A stretch of DNA of 64,000 bases from NCBI RefSeq assembly GCF_026735135.1, contig NZ_JAPQER010000001.1, forward strand, positions 7,500 through 71,499, read 5' to 3'. Position 1 is the first letter of the stretch. Every line of letters begins with the position of its first letter. This stretch comes from Clostridium aestuarii. GTDB taxonomy: Bacteria; Bacillota; Clostridia; Clostridiales; Clostridiaceae. The translations under genes and the position numbers were made by a program. The notes under the pieces were generated by a model. That model did not search any database and had not been told where the DNA came from. It saw only the letters and a list, made by a program, of their open reading frames with translations. Shown here piece after piece: positions 27,967 through 37,611 of the stretch.

Positions 27967-28326
27967 TTAAGCATTTAATTGTTTTTTAGCTACTTCAACT
28001 AAATCTGCAAATGCTTTTGGATCATTTATAGCAATCTCTGAAAGCATCTTTCTATTTAAATCTATACCTGCAAGTTTCATTCCATTGATAAACTTTGAGT
28101 ATGAAAGTCCATTTATTCTTGTTGCTGCATTTATTCTAGCAATCCAAAGTTTTCTAAAATCTCTTTTCTTTAACTTTCTACCAACATAAGCAAATCTCAT
28201 AGCTCTCATTACAGTTTCATTTGCAACTTTAAAAGTTTTGCTTCTTCTTCCATAGTAACCTTTTGCAAGTTTTAATATCTTTCTATGTTTTTTACGAGCA
28301 TGTACGGCTCTTTTTATTCTTGCCAT
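27967..28326 (-). CDS. rplT: 50S ribosomal protein L20
   Basis: A 119-residue 23S rRNA-binding protein needed early in large-subunit assembly. The N-terminus [19 protein letters not shown] and [17 protein letters not shown] are diagnostic. In Firmicutes L20 also represses its own operon by binding the leader. Last gene of the operon, with GGAGG before the ATG. Confidence 0.99.
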   Translation of the reverse strand: MARIKRAVHARKKHRKILKLAKGYYGRRSKTFKVANETVMRAMRFAYVGRKLKKRDFRKLWIARINAATRINGLSYSKFINGMKLAGIDLNRKMLSEIAINDPKAFADLVEVAKKQLNA

Positions 28327-28357
28327 TAGAAAAACCTCCTTCTGTATCTAGTTTTTA

Positions 28358-28555
28358 TTATAAGTATGGTAATAATTTCTTCATTACTTTTTCTTGAGAA
28401 TCTGAAACAAGTCCACTTTTTCTAAGATTTCTCTTTGTTTTTGAACTTTTTTTAGTTAATATGTGGCTTTTAAAAGCTTTAGATCTTTTAAGCTTTCCAC
28501 TTCCTGTTTTCTTAAATCTTTTTGCTGCGCCTCTATGTGTTTTCATTTTTGGCAT
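28358..28555 (-). CDS. rpmI: 50S ribosomal protein L35
   Basis: A 65-residue basic ribosomal protein with [21 protein letters not shown], the normal L35 start, and the typical C-terminal LLPYL. AAAGGAGG precedes the ATG. It lies between infC and rplT, as in most bacteria. Confidence 0.99.
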   Translation of the reverse strand: MPKMKTHRGAAKRFKKTGSGKLKRSKAFKSHILTKKSSKTKRNLRKSGLVSDSQEKVMKKLLPYL

Positions 28556-28594
28556 TGTAATTTCCTCCTTTCAATTCTGCACTTTTAATATCAA

Positions 28595-29107
28595 CTAAGC
28601 TTTTTTAGGACCTAATATCATTGTCATATTTCTTCCTTCAAGCTTGGGTTGTTTTTCAACAACACACACATCTTCTACTTTTGACAAAAAAGTTTTAAGT
28701 ATTTGTTTACCTTTGTAAGAATAATCAGCTTCTCTTCCTCTGAATCTTACAGTAACTTTAACTTTATTTTCAGCTAATAAAAATTTTCTTGTTCTATTAG
28801 CTTTTATTTCTATGTCATGTTCTTCAATAGTTGCACTCATTCTAGTTTCTTTAACATTAATAACCTTTTGCTTTTTCTTAGCTTCTTTAACCTTTTTAGT
28901 CTGCTCATACAAAAACTTTCCATAGTCCATTATTCTACAAACAGGTGGCTTTGCTGTTGGTGATATTAATACTAAGTCTAACTCTTTTTCTTCAGCAATT
29001 TTCAAAGCATCTCTTGAACTCATAAGGCCAAGTTGCTCTCCATCATCTGCCATAACTCTTATTTCTCTTTCTCTTATTTGTTCGTTAATAAGACAATCTT
29101 TTTTAAT
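28595..29107 (-). CDS. infC: Translation initiation factor IF-3, with probable ATT start
   Basis: Binds the 30S subunit and checks the start codon. The frame carries the full IF3 fold: [21 protein letters not shown], the linker [21 protein letters not shown], and a C-terminal domain ending [13 protein letters not shown]. The first ATG (29051-29053) falls inside the conserved N-terminal domain, and no ATG, GTG or TTG lies upstream. An ATT at 29105-29107 has GGAGGTG 7 bases upstream, giving 170 residues, close to the usual length. An AUU start is known for infC in other bacteria and allows IF-3 to limit its own synthesis. Confidence 0.9.
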   Translation of the reverse strand: MKKDCLINEQIREREIRVMADDGEQLGLMSSRDALKIAEEKELDLVLISPTAKPPVCRIMDYGKFLYEQTKKVKEAKKKQKVINVKETRMSATIEEHDIEIKANRTRKFLLAENKVKVTVRFRGREADYSYKGKQILKTFLSKVEDVCVVEKQPKLEGRNMTMILGPKKA

Positions 29108-29325
29108 ATTGATTCACCTCCGAATTAATATACAACTTTTTACAATTATATAGTTTACTATTCTATTAAATAAAAAAAGAACGGCTGTAAGCCGTTCTTT
29201 ATTATACATTACAATTAATATCCAAACACAAACCAATACATAATAACATTTGTGTTTTTATAATAATGTATAACCTTACTAGCCATGCTGTAAGGTGAGA
29301 AACAGCTTAGTTTCTACTTAACACA
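29108..29325 (-). ncRNA. infC-rpmI-rplT leader, probable L20 leader
   Basis: A leader of about 220 bases runs from the promoter to infC. It contains a strong intrinsic terminator (AAAGAACGGCT/AGCCGTTCTTT at 29176-29200 with a T7 tail) upstream of the gene. Further 5' it has paired segments such as ACCTTAC/GTAAGGT (around 29270-29300). The layout matches the L20-controlled attenuation leader known in Firmicutes; I could not verify the L20 pseudoknot by eye. Confidence 0.65.
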
Positions 29326-29331
29326 CATAAT

Positions 29332-29360
29332 ATTTTACTATTAATGTTTTACATTGTCAA
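29332..29360 (-). promoter_or_regulatory. Sigma-A promoter of the infC operon
   Basis: TTGACA (29355-29360), 17 bases, TAAAAT (29332-29337) on the minus strand, just upstream of the leader and immediately after thrS. Confidence 0.7.
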
Positions 29361-29364
29361 TAGT

Positions 29365-31281
29365 TTATTGTAAATTATTTATTTTTTCTTCAACTTCTTT
29401 AACTATCTTTTCACTAAAAGCTTCTAAACTCATTGAACCTAAATCTCCATCTTTTCTACTTCTTACAGCTATAGTTTTTTCATTCATTTCTTTATCTCCA
29501 AGAACTAGCATATATGGTATCTTTTGAAGTTGAGCTTCTCTTATTTTATATCCTATCTTTTCATTTCTTAAGTCTAATTCAACTCTTATTCCCTTTTCTT
29601 GAAGATTTTTTTGTATTTCAACAGCATATTCTTGTTGATTATCTGTAATGTTCATAATTTTAACCTGTACAGGTGCAAGCCATGTTGGGAAAGCTCCTGC
29701 ATAATGTTCTGTAAGAATACCTATAAATCTTTCAATACTTCCAAATATAACCCTGTGAGCCATTACAGGTCTATGTTTTTCTCCGTCAGCTCCAACATAA
29801 GCTAAGTCAAATCTTTCTGGCATTTGTAAATCAAGTTGAACTGTTCCACACTGCCATGTTCTTCCTATACAATCCTTAAGATGGAAATCTATCTTAGGAC
29901 CATAGAACGCACCATCACCTTCATTTACTTTATATTGAATTCCACCTGCATTTAATGCTTCTATAAGTCCATTTGTAGCTACTTCCCATTCTTCATCGCT
30001 TCCCATTGAATCTTCTGGTCTAGTTGAAAGTTCTACAAAATAATCAAATCCGAATAACTTATAAAAATCATCTATCATTTTTATTACGCCTAGTATTTCA
30101 GATTTTATTTGTTCTTTAGTCATGAATATATGAGCATCATCTTGAGTGAAACATCTTACTCTCATAAGTCCATGAAGTGCTCCTGAATATTCATGTCTGT
30201 GTACAAGTCCTAATTCTCCCAATCTAATTGGTAATTCTCTATATGAATGTAATGTACTCTTATATGCTAAAATTCCACCTGGACAGTTCATTGGCTTTAT
30301 AGCATAATTTTCATTATCAATTTTTGTGAAATACATGTTTTCTTTATAATGATCCCAATGTCCTGATTGGTGCCACAATGCTTCATTCAAAATTATTGGA
30401 GTTTTAATTTCCCCATATCCAGCTTTCTTGTGTTCATCTCTCCAAAAATCTTCTAAAATATTTCTTATTACCATTCCTTTTGGATAGAAAAATGGGAATC
30501 CAGGTCCTTCTTCTTTTATATCATATAATCCTAATTCTCTTCCTATCTTTCTATGGTCTCTTTTCTTAGCTTCTTCTAACATATGGATATAGTTTTCTAA
30601 CTCATCCTTCTTTGTAAAAGCTGTTCCATATATTCTTTGAAGCATTTTATTGTTTTCATTTCCTCTCCAGTAAGCACCTGCTACTGAAAGTAATTTAAAT
30701 GCTTTAACCTCTTTTGTTGAAGGCACATGAGGTCCAGCACAAAGATCCACAAAATCTCCTTGCTTATAAAAAGATATTACAGCATCCTCTGGTAAATCTT
30801 CTATAAGTTCAACTTTGTAATCTTCATTTCTTTCTTTCATAAATTTAATAGCTTCTTCTCTTGGAAGTTCAAATCTTTCTAATTGAATATTTTCTTTTAC
30901 TATCTTTTTCATTTCCTTTTCTATATCAGAAAGCATTTCTGGAGTAAATGAAAAATTCGAATCAAAATCATAGTAAAATCCATTTTCAATAGCAGGTCCT
31001 ATAGCAAGTTTAACCTCTGGATATAGTCTTCTAACTGCTTGAGCAAGTATATGAGAACCTGTATGTCTTAATATCCATCTACCATCAGCATCCTCAAATG
31101 TTAATATTTCTAAATTACAATCCTCATTAACTTCTGCCATTAACTCTACAGTTTCTCCATTTATTTTTGCACCCAATGCTTTTTTTCTTAGTGATGGACT
31201 AATACTAAATGCTATCTCACTAACTTTAATTCCTTTTTCAAATTCTAAAACTTTCCCATCTTTTAATGTTACTTTAATCAT
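29365..31281 (-). CDS. thrS: Threonyl-tRNA synthetase
   Basis: Charges tRNA-Thr. It is 638 residues with the full bacterial domain order: TGS (1-60), the editing domain with HTGSHILAQAVRRLYP (about 74), the class II core with FYPKGMVIRNILEDF, MNCPGGILAYKS (zinc Cys), RVRCFTQDDAHIF, VIFGSIERFIGILTE, and the C-terminal anticodon-binding domain. AAGGAGG precedes the ATG. It is controlled by the Thr T-box leader upstream. Confidence 0.99.
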   Translation of the reverse strand: MIKVTLKDGKVLEFEKGIKVSEIAFSISPSLRKKALGAKINGETVELMAEVNEDCNLEILTFEDADGRWILRHTGSHILAQAVRRLYPEVKLAIGPAIENGFYYDFDSNFSFTPEMLSDIEKEMKKIVKENIQLERFELPREEAIKFMKERNEDYKVELIEDLPEDAVISFYKQGDFVDLCAGPHVPSTKEVKAFKLLSVAGAYWRGNENNKMLQRIYGTAFTKKDELENYIHMLEEAKKRDHRKIGRELGLYDIKEEGPGFPFFYPKGMVIRNILEDFWRDEHKKAGYGEIKTPIILNEALWHQSGHWDHYKENMYFTKIDNENYAIKPMNCPGGILAYKSTLHSYRELPIRLGELGLVHRHEYSGALHGLMRVRCFTQDDAHIFMTKEQIKSEILGVIKMIDDFYKLFGFDYFVELSTRPEDSMGSDEEWEVATNGLIEALNAGGIQYKVNEGDGAFYGPKIDFHLKDCIGRTWQCGTVQLDLQMPERFDLAYVGADGEKHRPVMAHRVIFGSIERFIGILTEHYAGAFPTWLAPVQVKIMNITDNQQEYAVEIQKNLQEKGIRVELDLRNEKIGYKIREAQLQKIPYMLVLGDKEMNEKTIAVRSRKDGDLGSMSLEAFSEKIVKEVEEKINNLQ

Positions 31282-31354
31282 TTATTTTTCCTCCTTTTTA
31301 CTATATATAGAATATTTTAGTTTTTTTAAAATTAATGTAATTTTAAATTAAAGC

Positions 31355-31616
31355 AAAAAAAATAAAACTCCTCCCAATATGGGACGAGTTTTATCGCGGT
31401 TCCACCCAAATTAACAACAAGATAAAACACATACTCTCATCGTTCTCTCAGTAGCTTTAACGTAGCTAACGGAAAATATCTACTTAAAATTCAATACTCA
31501 ACTCAAAGGTGGTTTTCAATGGCTCTTGCACAGGAAACTTTTCAGCTAAGATGTTTCCCTCTCTTTGAACAGAAATCTATTTACTCTTCCTTTTCACAGT
31601 TTTTAAAATATTCTTT
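31355..31616 (-). ncRNA. T-box leader of thrS, threonine specifier
   Basis: The minus strand has the T-box GGGTGGAACCGCG (31395-31407). It is followed by a terminator hairpin with arms AAAACTCGTCCC and GGGAGGAGTTTT, then a T-rich tail. Specifier read as ACC (complement of 31511-31513) in TTGAA-A-ACC-AC. The stem I AGTA motif lies near 31577-31590. This accounts for the gap between ytxC and thrS. Confidence 0.92.
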
Positions 31617-31622
31617 TTATAA

Positions 31623-31651
31623 ATTATATTCTTTATATCATTTCCTGTCAA
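31623..31651 (-). promoter_or_regulatory. Sigma-A promoter of thrS
   Basis: Perfect TTGACA (31646-31651), 17 bases, TATAAT (31623-31628) on the minus strand, placing the start near 31616 at the T-box leader. Confidence 0.8.
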
Positions 31652-31665
31652 TACTTTTTTTTACA

Positions 31666-32562
31666 TTAAATTTTTACAGTAGTTTTTATTTTTTTACACA
31701 TTTTACAATCATCACAAAAGCTAACTTTATCTTCAAATACTTTTTTTATAGTATTAATAATTTCTTTATTTATACAATTGTTCCTACAATGAATTATGAT
31801 TTTTTGTGGACAATAAGTTATAAGTCCACTGATTATTAAATCCTCAATACTTACTGCTCCATTATATTTAGCATCAGATAAATCACTCAGTATCTCTTTC
31901 ATTATATCATTACCGTCTTTATCTTGTATCAAATATCTGCTATCCTGTTGAATTATTATATTAATTTCTTCTATTTTACTTTCTTGGACATCAACAAAAT
32001 ATTTCAATAACTTTATAAACTCATCATACTCTTTCTCAATCATATATTTTTCTACAACTTTACTAACAATCCCCTCTAAATCAGCTGTTAGTTCTTTCAT
32101 TCTAAAGGTAATAAATCCTTCTATATTTATTTCATTATTTTCCTCAATACATTTTTTTATTTTGTTAATAATATTGTTTTTTTTATTTATGTAATAAATC
32201 ATGTCATCATCAAATTCAACTTCTTCATTTCTAAGTATTTTTAAACTTTTAGCTACAATATCACTCATTTCTTCATACTTCAGGAAAAAATAAGTATCAT
32301 TTAAAAATTTTTGAATTTCATCATAACAAAATTCATTTATAACGACCTTATATAAAATACTTGCTATATACAAATTAAATTTATTTATAATTTTATTATC
32401 TATTTCATCATCACAAAATATTTTAATGAAGTGAATTTTTTCATTTATACTTTCTGAAATTCCAATAAACACATTTTTTTCTTCAAAATGTCTCTTTACT
32501 TCGTTTAATTCATTAACTATATCTTCTTTTTCATCTTCATATACAACAGTTAGTAGTATCAC
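31666..32562 (-). CDS. ytxC: Sporulation protein YtxC family
   Basis: A 298-residue protein resembling YtxC, a family of unknown biochemistry linked to sporulation and often next to thrS, as here. It is mostly charged helices (KLLKYFVDVQESKIEEINI) and ends in a short cysteine set, CRNNC and CDDCKMCKK, that could bind metal. The conserved-looking block is NIEGFITFRMKEL at about 147-160. GTG start at 32560-32562 with AAGGAG upstream. Divergent from the DUF6873-like gene. Confidence 0.78.
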   Translation of the reverse strand: MILLTVVYEDEKEDIVNELNEVKRHFEEKNVFIGISESINEKIHFIKIFCDDEIDNKIINKFNLYIASILYKVVINEFCYDEIQKFLNDTYFFLKYEEMSDIVAKSLKILRNEEVEFDDDMIYYINKKNNIINKIKKCIEENNEINIEGFITFRMKELTADLEGIVSKVVEKYMIEKEYDEFIKLLKYFVDVQESKIEEINIIIQQDSRYLIQDKDGNDIMKEILSDLSDAKYNGAVSIEDLIISGLITYCPQKIIIHCRNNCINKEIINTIKKVFEDKVSFCDDCKMCKKIKTTVKI

Positions 32563-32716
32563 GCACTTTTCACTCCTTCTTGAAAATAGTATGTGTTTAA
32601 AATAAATGTATATACCATGTATTATTAAAATTTATAGTTCCTATATTTTTTCAAAGCATATCATTTATGATATATTTTTATCATGTCATAACTATATTAC
32701 AGAAAGGTTGATTCAG

Positions 32717-33424
32717 TTGAAAAAAATAATTTTGGATTATAGAACTTCGGATGAAGAAAAAGAAAATTTACTAATGTTAGGATATAATATTTTATTATGT
32801 CCACCTTCTGAACAATTATATAATGCAGTATGTGGTCATCCCGATATGCTCATACATATTCTTAACAAAGAAAATGTAGTTGTTCACAGAGACATGCCTA
32901 AAGAATTTACAACTAATTTATCTAAACTTAATATTAATATAATGTACTCTAATTCATCTTTAACCACCTCATATCCTTCAAATATAATTTTAAATGCTGT
33001 TAATACTGATAACTATTTTATTCATTATTTAAAGTACACAGATAAAACTCTTTTAAACCTTGTTGAAAAGAACAAAAAGTTAATAAATGTAAAACAAGGG
33101 TATACTAAATGTTCTACTGCAGTAATAACTTCTTCTGCAATTATTACAAGCGATAAAGGAATAGCTAAATCTCTTTTCAAAGAAAACATAGATGTTCTTC
33201 TTTTACCACCTGGTGATATTGAACTTCCAGGATTAAATTATGGATTTATAGGTGGATGCTGTGGTCTAATAGAGGATAACGTCTTGGCTTTCTTTGGTCA
33301 TTTAGATTATTATGATTATAAAGACAAAGTTTTAAAATTTCTTAAAAAACATAAAGTCGAGCCCATATTTTTAAGAAAAGGGAAACTTATTGATAGAGGA
33401 AGCATACTGACATTAGGAATATAG
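32717..33424 (+). CDS. DUF6873-like (GME-fold) protein
   Basis: A 235-residue cytosolic protein similar to clostridial proteins annotated as DUF6873, thought to share the guanidino-group-modifying enzyme fold; activity unknown. Visible blocks are CGHPDMLIHI, NVKQGYTKCSTAVI, IITSDKGIAKSL and PGLNYGFIGGCCGLI, whose His, Asp and Cys are where such an active site could lie. TTG start at 32717-32719 with AGAAAGG upstream; the frame runs further upstream without a ribosome site. Divergent from ytxC. Confidence 0.7.
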   Translation: MKKIILDYRTSDEEKENLLMLGYNILLCPPSEQLYNAVCGHPDMLIHILNKENVVVHRDMPKEFTTNLSKLNINIMYSNSSLTTSYPSNIILNAVNTDNYFIHYLKYTDKTLLNLVEKNKKLINVKQGYTKCSTAVITSSAIITSDKGIAKSLFKENIDVLLLPPGDIELPGLNYGFIGGCCGLIEDNVLAFFGHLDYYDYKDKVLKFLKKHKVEPIFLRKGKLIDRGSILTLGI

Positions 33425-33433
33425 TTCATCATT

Positions 33434-33470
33434 CCACTGAATTTAGTCGTGCTAGTGCACTAAATTTAGC
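33434..33470 (+). other. Imperfect inverted repeat after the DUF6873-like gene
   Basis: CTGAATTTAGT and ACTAAATTTAG form arms around a short core. There is no clear T-run, so it is at best a weak terminator. Confidence 0.35.
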
Positions 33471-33511
33471 CACTTTATTGAACCCCAGTTGCTTAATTTA
33501 GTTTTTTAAAA

Positions 33512-33544
33512 AAGAGATAAAGTTTTCAAAACTTTATCTCTTAC
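33512..33544 (-). terminator. Terminator of the first opp operon
   Basis: A perfect 15-bp stem AAGAGATAAAGTTTT/AAAACTTTATCTCTT (33512-33526 with 33528-33542) with a T6 tail on the minus strand, just after the oppF stop. Confidence 0.88.
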
Positions 33545-33548
33545 TATT

Positions 33549-34529
33549 CTATTCCACTTCACACAAATGACAAGCAACAAAGTGACCTTTTTTCACTTCT
33601 CTAAGCTCAGGTCTTTGTTGATTACAAATGGATTTAGCATATTTACATCTTGCTACAAATTTACATCCTGGTTTTGGATTTATTGGACTAGGCACTTCGC
33701 CTTCCAACATAATTCTACTTTTACGCTTCTCTATATCCGGATCTGGTACAGGGATAGCCGAAAGCAGCGCTTTAGTATATGGATGAAGTGGATTATCATA
33801 TAGTTCTCCACTTGCTGCAAGTTCAACCATATTTCCTAGATACATAACCCCAACTCTATCAGATATATGTTTAACCATTGAAAGATCATGAGCAATAAAT
33901 AAGTATGTTAAACCTAGTTTTTCCTGTAAATCAATAAGTAAATTTACAACTTGCGCTTGAATAGATACATCTAGTGCTGATATAGGCTCATCACACACAA
34001 TAAATTCCGGTTCCACTGCTAATGCTCTAGCTATACCTATTCTTTGTCTTTGACCTCCTGAAAATTCATGTGGAAATCTAGAAGCATGTTCTTTGTTAAG
34101 TCCAACTAGTTCTAATAACTTATAAATTTTTTCTGTTCTTTCCTTACCAGTATATAATCCATGAATATCCATACCTTCTGATACTATATCACCTACAGTC
34201 ATTCTTGGATTTAGTGAAGCATAAGGATCTTGAAATATTATTTGAGCTTTTTTAGTAAACTCTTTTTTGTCTTTACCTTTTAGTTTATGTATATCTGTTC
34301 CTTCAAATAAAACTTCACCGTCAGTTGCAGAATACAACCCTAAGACAGTCCTGCCACAAGTAGTTTTTCCGCACCCAGATTCTCCTACTAATCCAAGGGT
34401 TTCTCCTTTTTTTATACTAAAACTAACATCATCAACTGCTTTTAGCAATGCGTTTTTTCCTACTTTAAAATGTTTTTTTAGATTTTTCACTTCAATCAAA
34501 ATTTCATTATTTAAGTTATCTTTATTCAT
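33549..34529 (-). CDS. oppF: Oligopeptide ABC transporter ATP-binding protein OppF (system 1)
   Basis: One of two ATPases driving peptide import. It has Walker A GESGCGKT (49-56), signature SGGQRQR, Walker B FIVCDEPISALD and the switch His in FIAHDLS. The C-terminal oligopeptide-type extension has cysteines (GCKFVARCKYAKSIC), which in some relatives bind an iron-sulfur cluster. The ATG 34527-34529 is about 11 bases from GAGG; an upstream GTG overlaps the ribosome site. It overlaps the end of oppD by 8 bases. Confidence 0.95.
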   Translation of the reverse strand: MNKDNLNNEILIEVKNLKKHFKVGKNALLKAVDDVSFSIKKGETLGLVGESGCGKTTCGRTVLGLYSATDGEVLFEGTDIHKLKGKDKKEFTKKAQIIFQDPYASLNPRMTVGDIVSEGMDIHGLYTGKERTEKIYKLLELVGLNKEHASRFPHEFSGGQRQRIGIARALAVEPEFIVCDEPISALDVSIQAQVVNLLIDLQEKLGLTYLFIAHDLSMVKHISDRVGVMYLGNMVELAASGELYDNPLHPYTKALLSAIPVPDPDIEKRKSRIMLEGEVPSPINPKPGCKFVARCKYAKSICNQQRPELREVKKGHFVACHLCEVE

Positions 34530-35550
34530 TAGAAGAAACACCTCCTATTCCTTTTGGAACTTCGACCTTTGGTGCTAAAGGATGCTGAAGCCAACATCTA
34601 ACTTTATGATTATCTGTTATGTCTGTCAATTCTGGCATCTTTTCCTTACAAATTTCCATACAATAATCGCATCTTGAAGCAAAAGGACATCCTACAGGAG
34701 GCTTTATCAAGTCAGGTGGTGTTCCTTTAAGCGAATATAATGTATCTTTATTTTTTGTTTCTAGTTTTGGAACAGATTGCAACAGCGCCCATGTATATGG
34801 ATGCTTCGGTTGATAGAATATTTCATCAGTAGTTCCTCTTTCTATAATTTGCCCTGCATACATAACCTGTATCTTATGAGCTATACTAGCAACTACACCT
34901 AAATCATGAGTAATCATTATAACAGCTGTACCTAATTTTTTCTGCAAATCATTTATTAAATCCAAAATCTGAGCTTGAATTGTAACATCTAAAGCTGTTG
35001 TAGGTTCATCTGCTATAAGTATTTTAGGATTACAAGCAAGCGCTATAGCTATCATTACTCTTTGTCTCATACCTCCTGAAAATTCATGAGGATATTGATC
35101 AACTCTCTTTTCAGCATTAGGTATATTAACTAATTTTAAAATTTCCACAGCTTCTTTAAGTGCCTCTTTTTTATCCATTCCTCTATGTATCATCAGACTT
35201 TCAGCTATTTGATTTCCTGCTTTCATAGTAGGGTTAAGAGAAGTCATTGGATCTTGGAAAATCATACTGATTTCCCCACCTCTTATACCTCTCATTTCTT
35301 TGTCAGACATTTTTACAATGTCTTTTCCCTGAAATAATATTTGTGAACCTTCTTTTATTTCACCTGGCGGCATTTTTATAAGCCTCATAATACTTTTTGA
35401 TGTAACAGTCTTTCCACATCCTGATTCTCCAACTATAGCTAAAGTTTCTCCCTTATCTAAATCAAAACTTACTCCTCTAACTGATTGCACTTCACCAGCA
35501 TAAGTATGGAAAGAAACTCTTAAATTCTTTACTTCTAACATTTTTGTCAT
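34522..35550 (-). CDS. oppD: Oligopeptide ABC transporter ATP-binding protein OppD (system 1)
   Basis: Second ATPase of importer 1, 342 residues. Walker A GESGCGKT (41-48), signature SGGMRQRVMIA, Walker B LIADEPTTALD, switch His in MITHDLG. The C-terminal extension carries the cysteine set PVGCPFASRCDYC, EIC, RCW, typical of OppD/DppD. AAGGAGG precedes the ATG. The OppD/OppF pair forms the heterodimeric motor. Confidence 0.95.
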   Translation of the reverse strand: MTKMLEVKNLRVSFHTYAGEVQSVRGVSFDLDKGETLAIVGESGCGKTVTSKSIMRLIKMPPGEIKEGSQILFQGKDIVKMSDKEMRGIRGGEISMIFQDPMTSLNPTMKAGNQIAESLMIHRGMDKKEALKEAVEILKLVNIPNAEKRVDQYPHEFSGGMRQRVMIAIALACNPKILIADEPTTALDVTIQAQILDLINDLQKKLGTAVIMITHDLGVVASIAHKIQVMYAGQIIERGTTDEIFYQPKHPYTWALLQSVPKLETKNKDTLYSLKGTPPDLIKPPVGCPFASRCDYCMEICKEKMPELTDITDNHKVRCWLQHPLAPKVEVPKGIGGVSSNE

Positions 35551-35564
35551 TTTGCATACCTCCT

Positions 35565-36482
35565 TTACTGACGAAGCTTTGGATCAAGAGCATCTCTTAG
35601 TCCATCCCCTAGTAAATTAAACGCCAACATAGTTATACATATTGCTATCCCTGGGAATATTAATTCATGAGGATAAAAATCCATTACAGCCTGTCCAAAT
35701 GAACACATTGCACCCCAGCTTGTTTTTGGAGGTTGTATACCAAGACCTATAAAACTCAAAAACGCTTCAGAAAATATAAACGCTGGAATGTCAAAAGTCA
35801 TGTATACTATAATTATACCTATAGTATTTGGTATTAAATGTCTTAATATTATTCTACTAGAACTAGCACCTAACGCTTGTGCTGCTAAAACATATTCAGA
35901 CTGTTTAAGCTGCATAACTTGTCCTCTTACCATACGTGCCATTCCCGTCCATCCTGTTAAACATAACGCTAGTAGCAAAGAGGCCATTCCTTGTCCAAGT
36001 ACTACTGACATTACTATTACAACTATCATATAAGGAATACTTATTAGCACTTCAACTATTCTCATCATAACATCATCTACTCTGCCGCCAAAATATCCAC
36101 TAACACCACCATATACACATCCAACAATAACCTCTATCAATGTTCCTACAATTCCTATTGCAATGGATACTCTACCACCAATCCAAAGTCTTGAGAACAA
36201 ATCTCTTCCTAGATTATCTGTACCAAACCAAAATTCTAAATTAGGTTTTAAATTTGCTATATCCACATTTTGTTCAGTATATGGATGTTTGGTAATATAT
36301 GGTCCTATAATGCACATTACTATAAGTGCAACTAACAGCCACATTGAAAACATAGCTATCTTATTTTGCTTTAACCTTCGCCAAGCATCCTGCCAATATG
36401 TCATATTAGGTCTGACAATTGCCTCAGAATCTTGGTTATTACAACCTATTATCTGAAATTTGTCCTTATTTAGCTCTACCAT
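35565..36482 (-). CDS. oppC: Oligopeptide ABC transporter permease OppC (system 1)
   Basis: Inner-membrane permease, 305 residues. A cytosolic N-terminus ends in TYWQDAWRRLKQNK, the usual OppC_N segment, then six hydrophobic spans. The EAA coupling loop is near YVLAAQALGASSSRIILRHL, and the chain ends in NLLGDGLRDALDPKLRQ, as is typical. It sits 14 bases before oppD. Confidence 0.95.
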   Translation of the reverse strand: MVELNKDKFQIIGCNNQDSEAIVRPNMTYWQDAWRRLKQNKIAMFSMWLLVALIVMCIIGPYITKHPYTEQNVDIANLKPNLEFWFGTDNLGRDLFSRLWIGGRVSIAIGIVGTLIEVIVGCVYGGVSGYFGGRVDDVMMRIVEVLISIPYMIVVIVMSVVLGQGMASLLLALCLTGWTGMARMVRGQVMQLKQSEYVLAAQALGASSSRIILRHLIPNTIGIIIVYMTFDIPAFIFSEAFLSFIGLGIQPPKTSWGAMCSFGQAVMDFYPHELIFPGIAICITMLAFNLLGDGLRDALDPKLRQ

Positions 36483-36499
36483 GCTTTTATTATACCCTC

Positions 36500-37450
36500 C
36501 TATCTCTTTTCACCTGTTAATCTTATTCTTGGATCCACTACTGAATACATTATGTCAACTATTAACAATGATATAATATACAAACTAGAATAAAATACAG
36601 TAAGTCCCATAATAATATTATAATCATTTGTAACTATGGCATCTATCATAGAGTTACCAAGCCCTGGTATAGAAAATATTCTTTCTATAACTAGCGATCC
36701 CACTAAGATAGCTGCAATTTGAGGTCCAAGAATTGTTATTATAGGTATAATCGCATTTCTTATAACATGTTTCCAAGCAATTGCTATTTTGGAAACTCCT
36801 TTAGCTTCAGCTGTTAAAATATAATCCTGCCCTATAACATCTAGCACAGACGTTCTCATATATCTTGCATATGTAGCTATACTACTAAAACATAGCGCAA
36901 TAGTAGGTAAAATTGTATATCTAATTCCTGATAAAAATTCTCCTTTATTGTACCATCCCGCAATAGGTAAATCTAATTTACCTCCAAGTCCTTTTTGAAG
37001 TAATGCCGCAAGAACAAAACTAGGTATTGATACTCCTAGAATAGCTAATATCATTACCACATAATCAACATTGGTATTTCTTCTAAACGCAGCTATTATT
37101 CCTAAAATCACTCCTATAACAAGTCCAATTAAAATGGCTTGCATCCCTAACCTTGCTGAATTAGGAAATTTATCCTTTATTATATCTCCAACAGAAAACC
37201 CTGGAGTTACAAAAGAATCCCCCAAATCACCTTTAACTAAATTTTTTAAATACACTACATATCTTTGAGAAATAGGCTTATCCAAATTATACTTTGATTT
37301 TATAATTTCTCTCATTTCAGGTGGTAATTTAGCTGCCTGTGTTGATATAGGATCTCCCGGCATACTATTCATCAAGAAAAAAGTAGCCGTAACAACCACC
37401 CATAATGTTAATATCATATATACGATTCTTTTTAGAATATATTTTACCAT
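36500..37450 (-). CDS. oppB: Oligopeptide ABC transporter permease OppB (system 1)
   Basis: Permease partner of OppC, 316 residues, with the N-terminal YILKRIVYMILTLWVVV span and MNSMPGDPIS. The coupling loop is YILTAEAKGVSKIAIAWKHV, and the chain ends YSVVDPRIRLTGEKR. ATG 37448-37450 follows GGAAAGGAGG, so the six upstream residues of the frame are discarded. A strong 17-bp hairpin lies 23 bases upstream of its start, between it and oppA. Confidence 0.95.
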   Translation of the reverse strand: MVKYILKRIVYMILTLWVVVTATFFLMNSMPGDPISTQAAKLPPEMREIIKSKYNLDKPISQRYVVYLKNLVKGDLGDSFVTPGFSVGDIIKDKFPNSARLGMQAILIGLVIGVILGIIAAFRRNTNVDYVVMILAILGVSIPSFVLAALLQKGLGGKLDLPIAGWYNKGEFLSGIRYTILPTIALCFSSIATYARYMRTSVLDVIGQDYILTAEAKGVSKIAIAWKHVIRNAIIPIITILGPQIAAILVGSLVIERIFSIPGLGNSMIDAIVTNDYNIIMGLTVFYSSLYIISLLIVDIMYSVVDPRIRLTGEKR

Positions 37451-37472
37451 AATGTTCCTCCTTTCCATACAT

Positions 37473-37510
37473 ATAATACTGCAACAGAGAATACTCTGTT
37501 GCAGTATTAT
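37473..37510 (-). other. Perfect 17-bp hairpin in the oppA-oppB spacer
   Basis: ATAATACTGCAACAGAG (37473-37489) is the exact inverse complement of 37494-37510, with a 4-base loop. It lacks a good T-run on the minus strand and ends 23 bases before the oppB ATG. An mRNA processing or stability element is more likely than a terminator. Confidence 0.6.
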
Positions 37511-37582
37511 TCACAATATTAAATTCATTTTCTTACAATTTTAATATGTATATTATCTGAATATGTTAAATTAATAAACAAA

Positions 37583-37611
37583 TACTACAACAGGACAAAC
37601 CTGTTGTAGTT
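37583..37611 (-). terminator. Partial terminator after oppA of system 1
   Basis: CTACAACAGG (37585-37594) pairs with CCTGTTGTAG (37600-37609), then TATTTGTTT on the minus strand. It lies between oppA and oppBCDF, and probably lets the binding protein be made in excess. Confidence 0.7.

Noticed and set aside
31519..31839. Plus-strand open frame across the thrS leader
   Set aside because: Overlaps the T-box, promoter and ytxC end; low-complexity Phe/Tyr-rich product.
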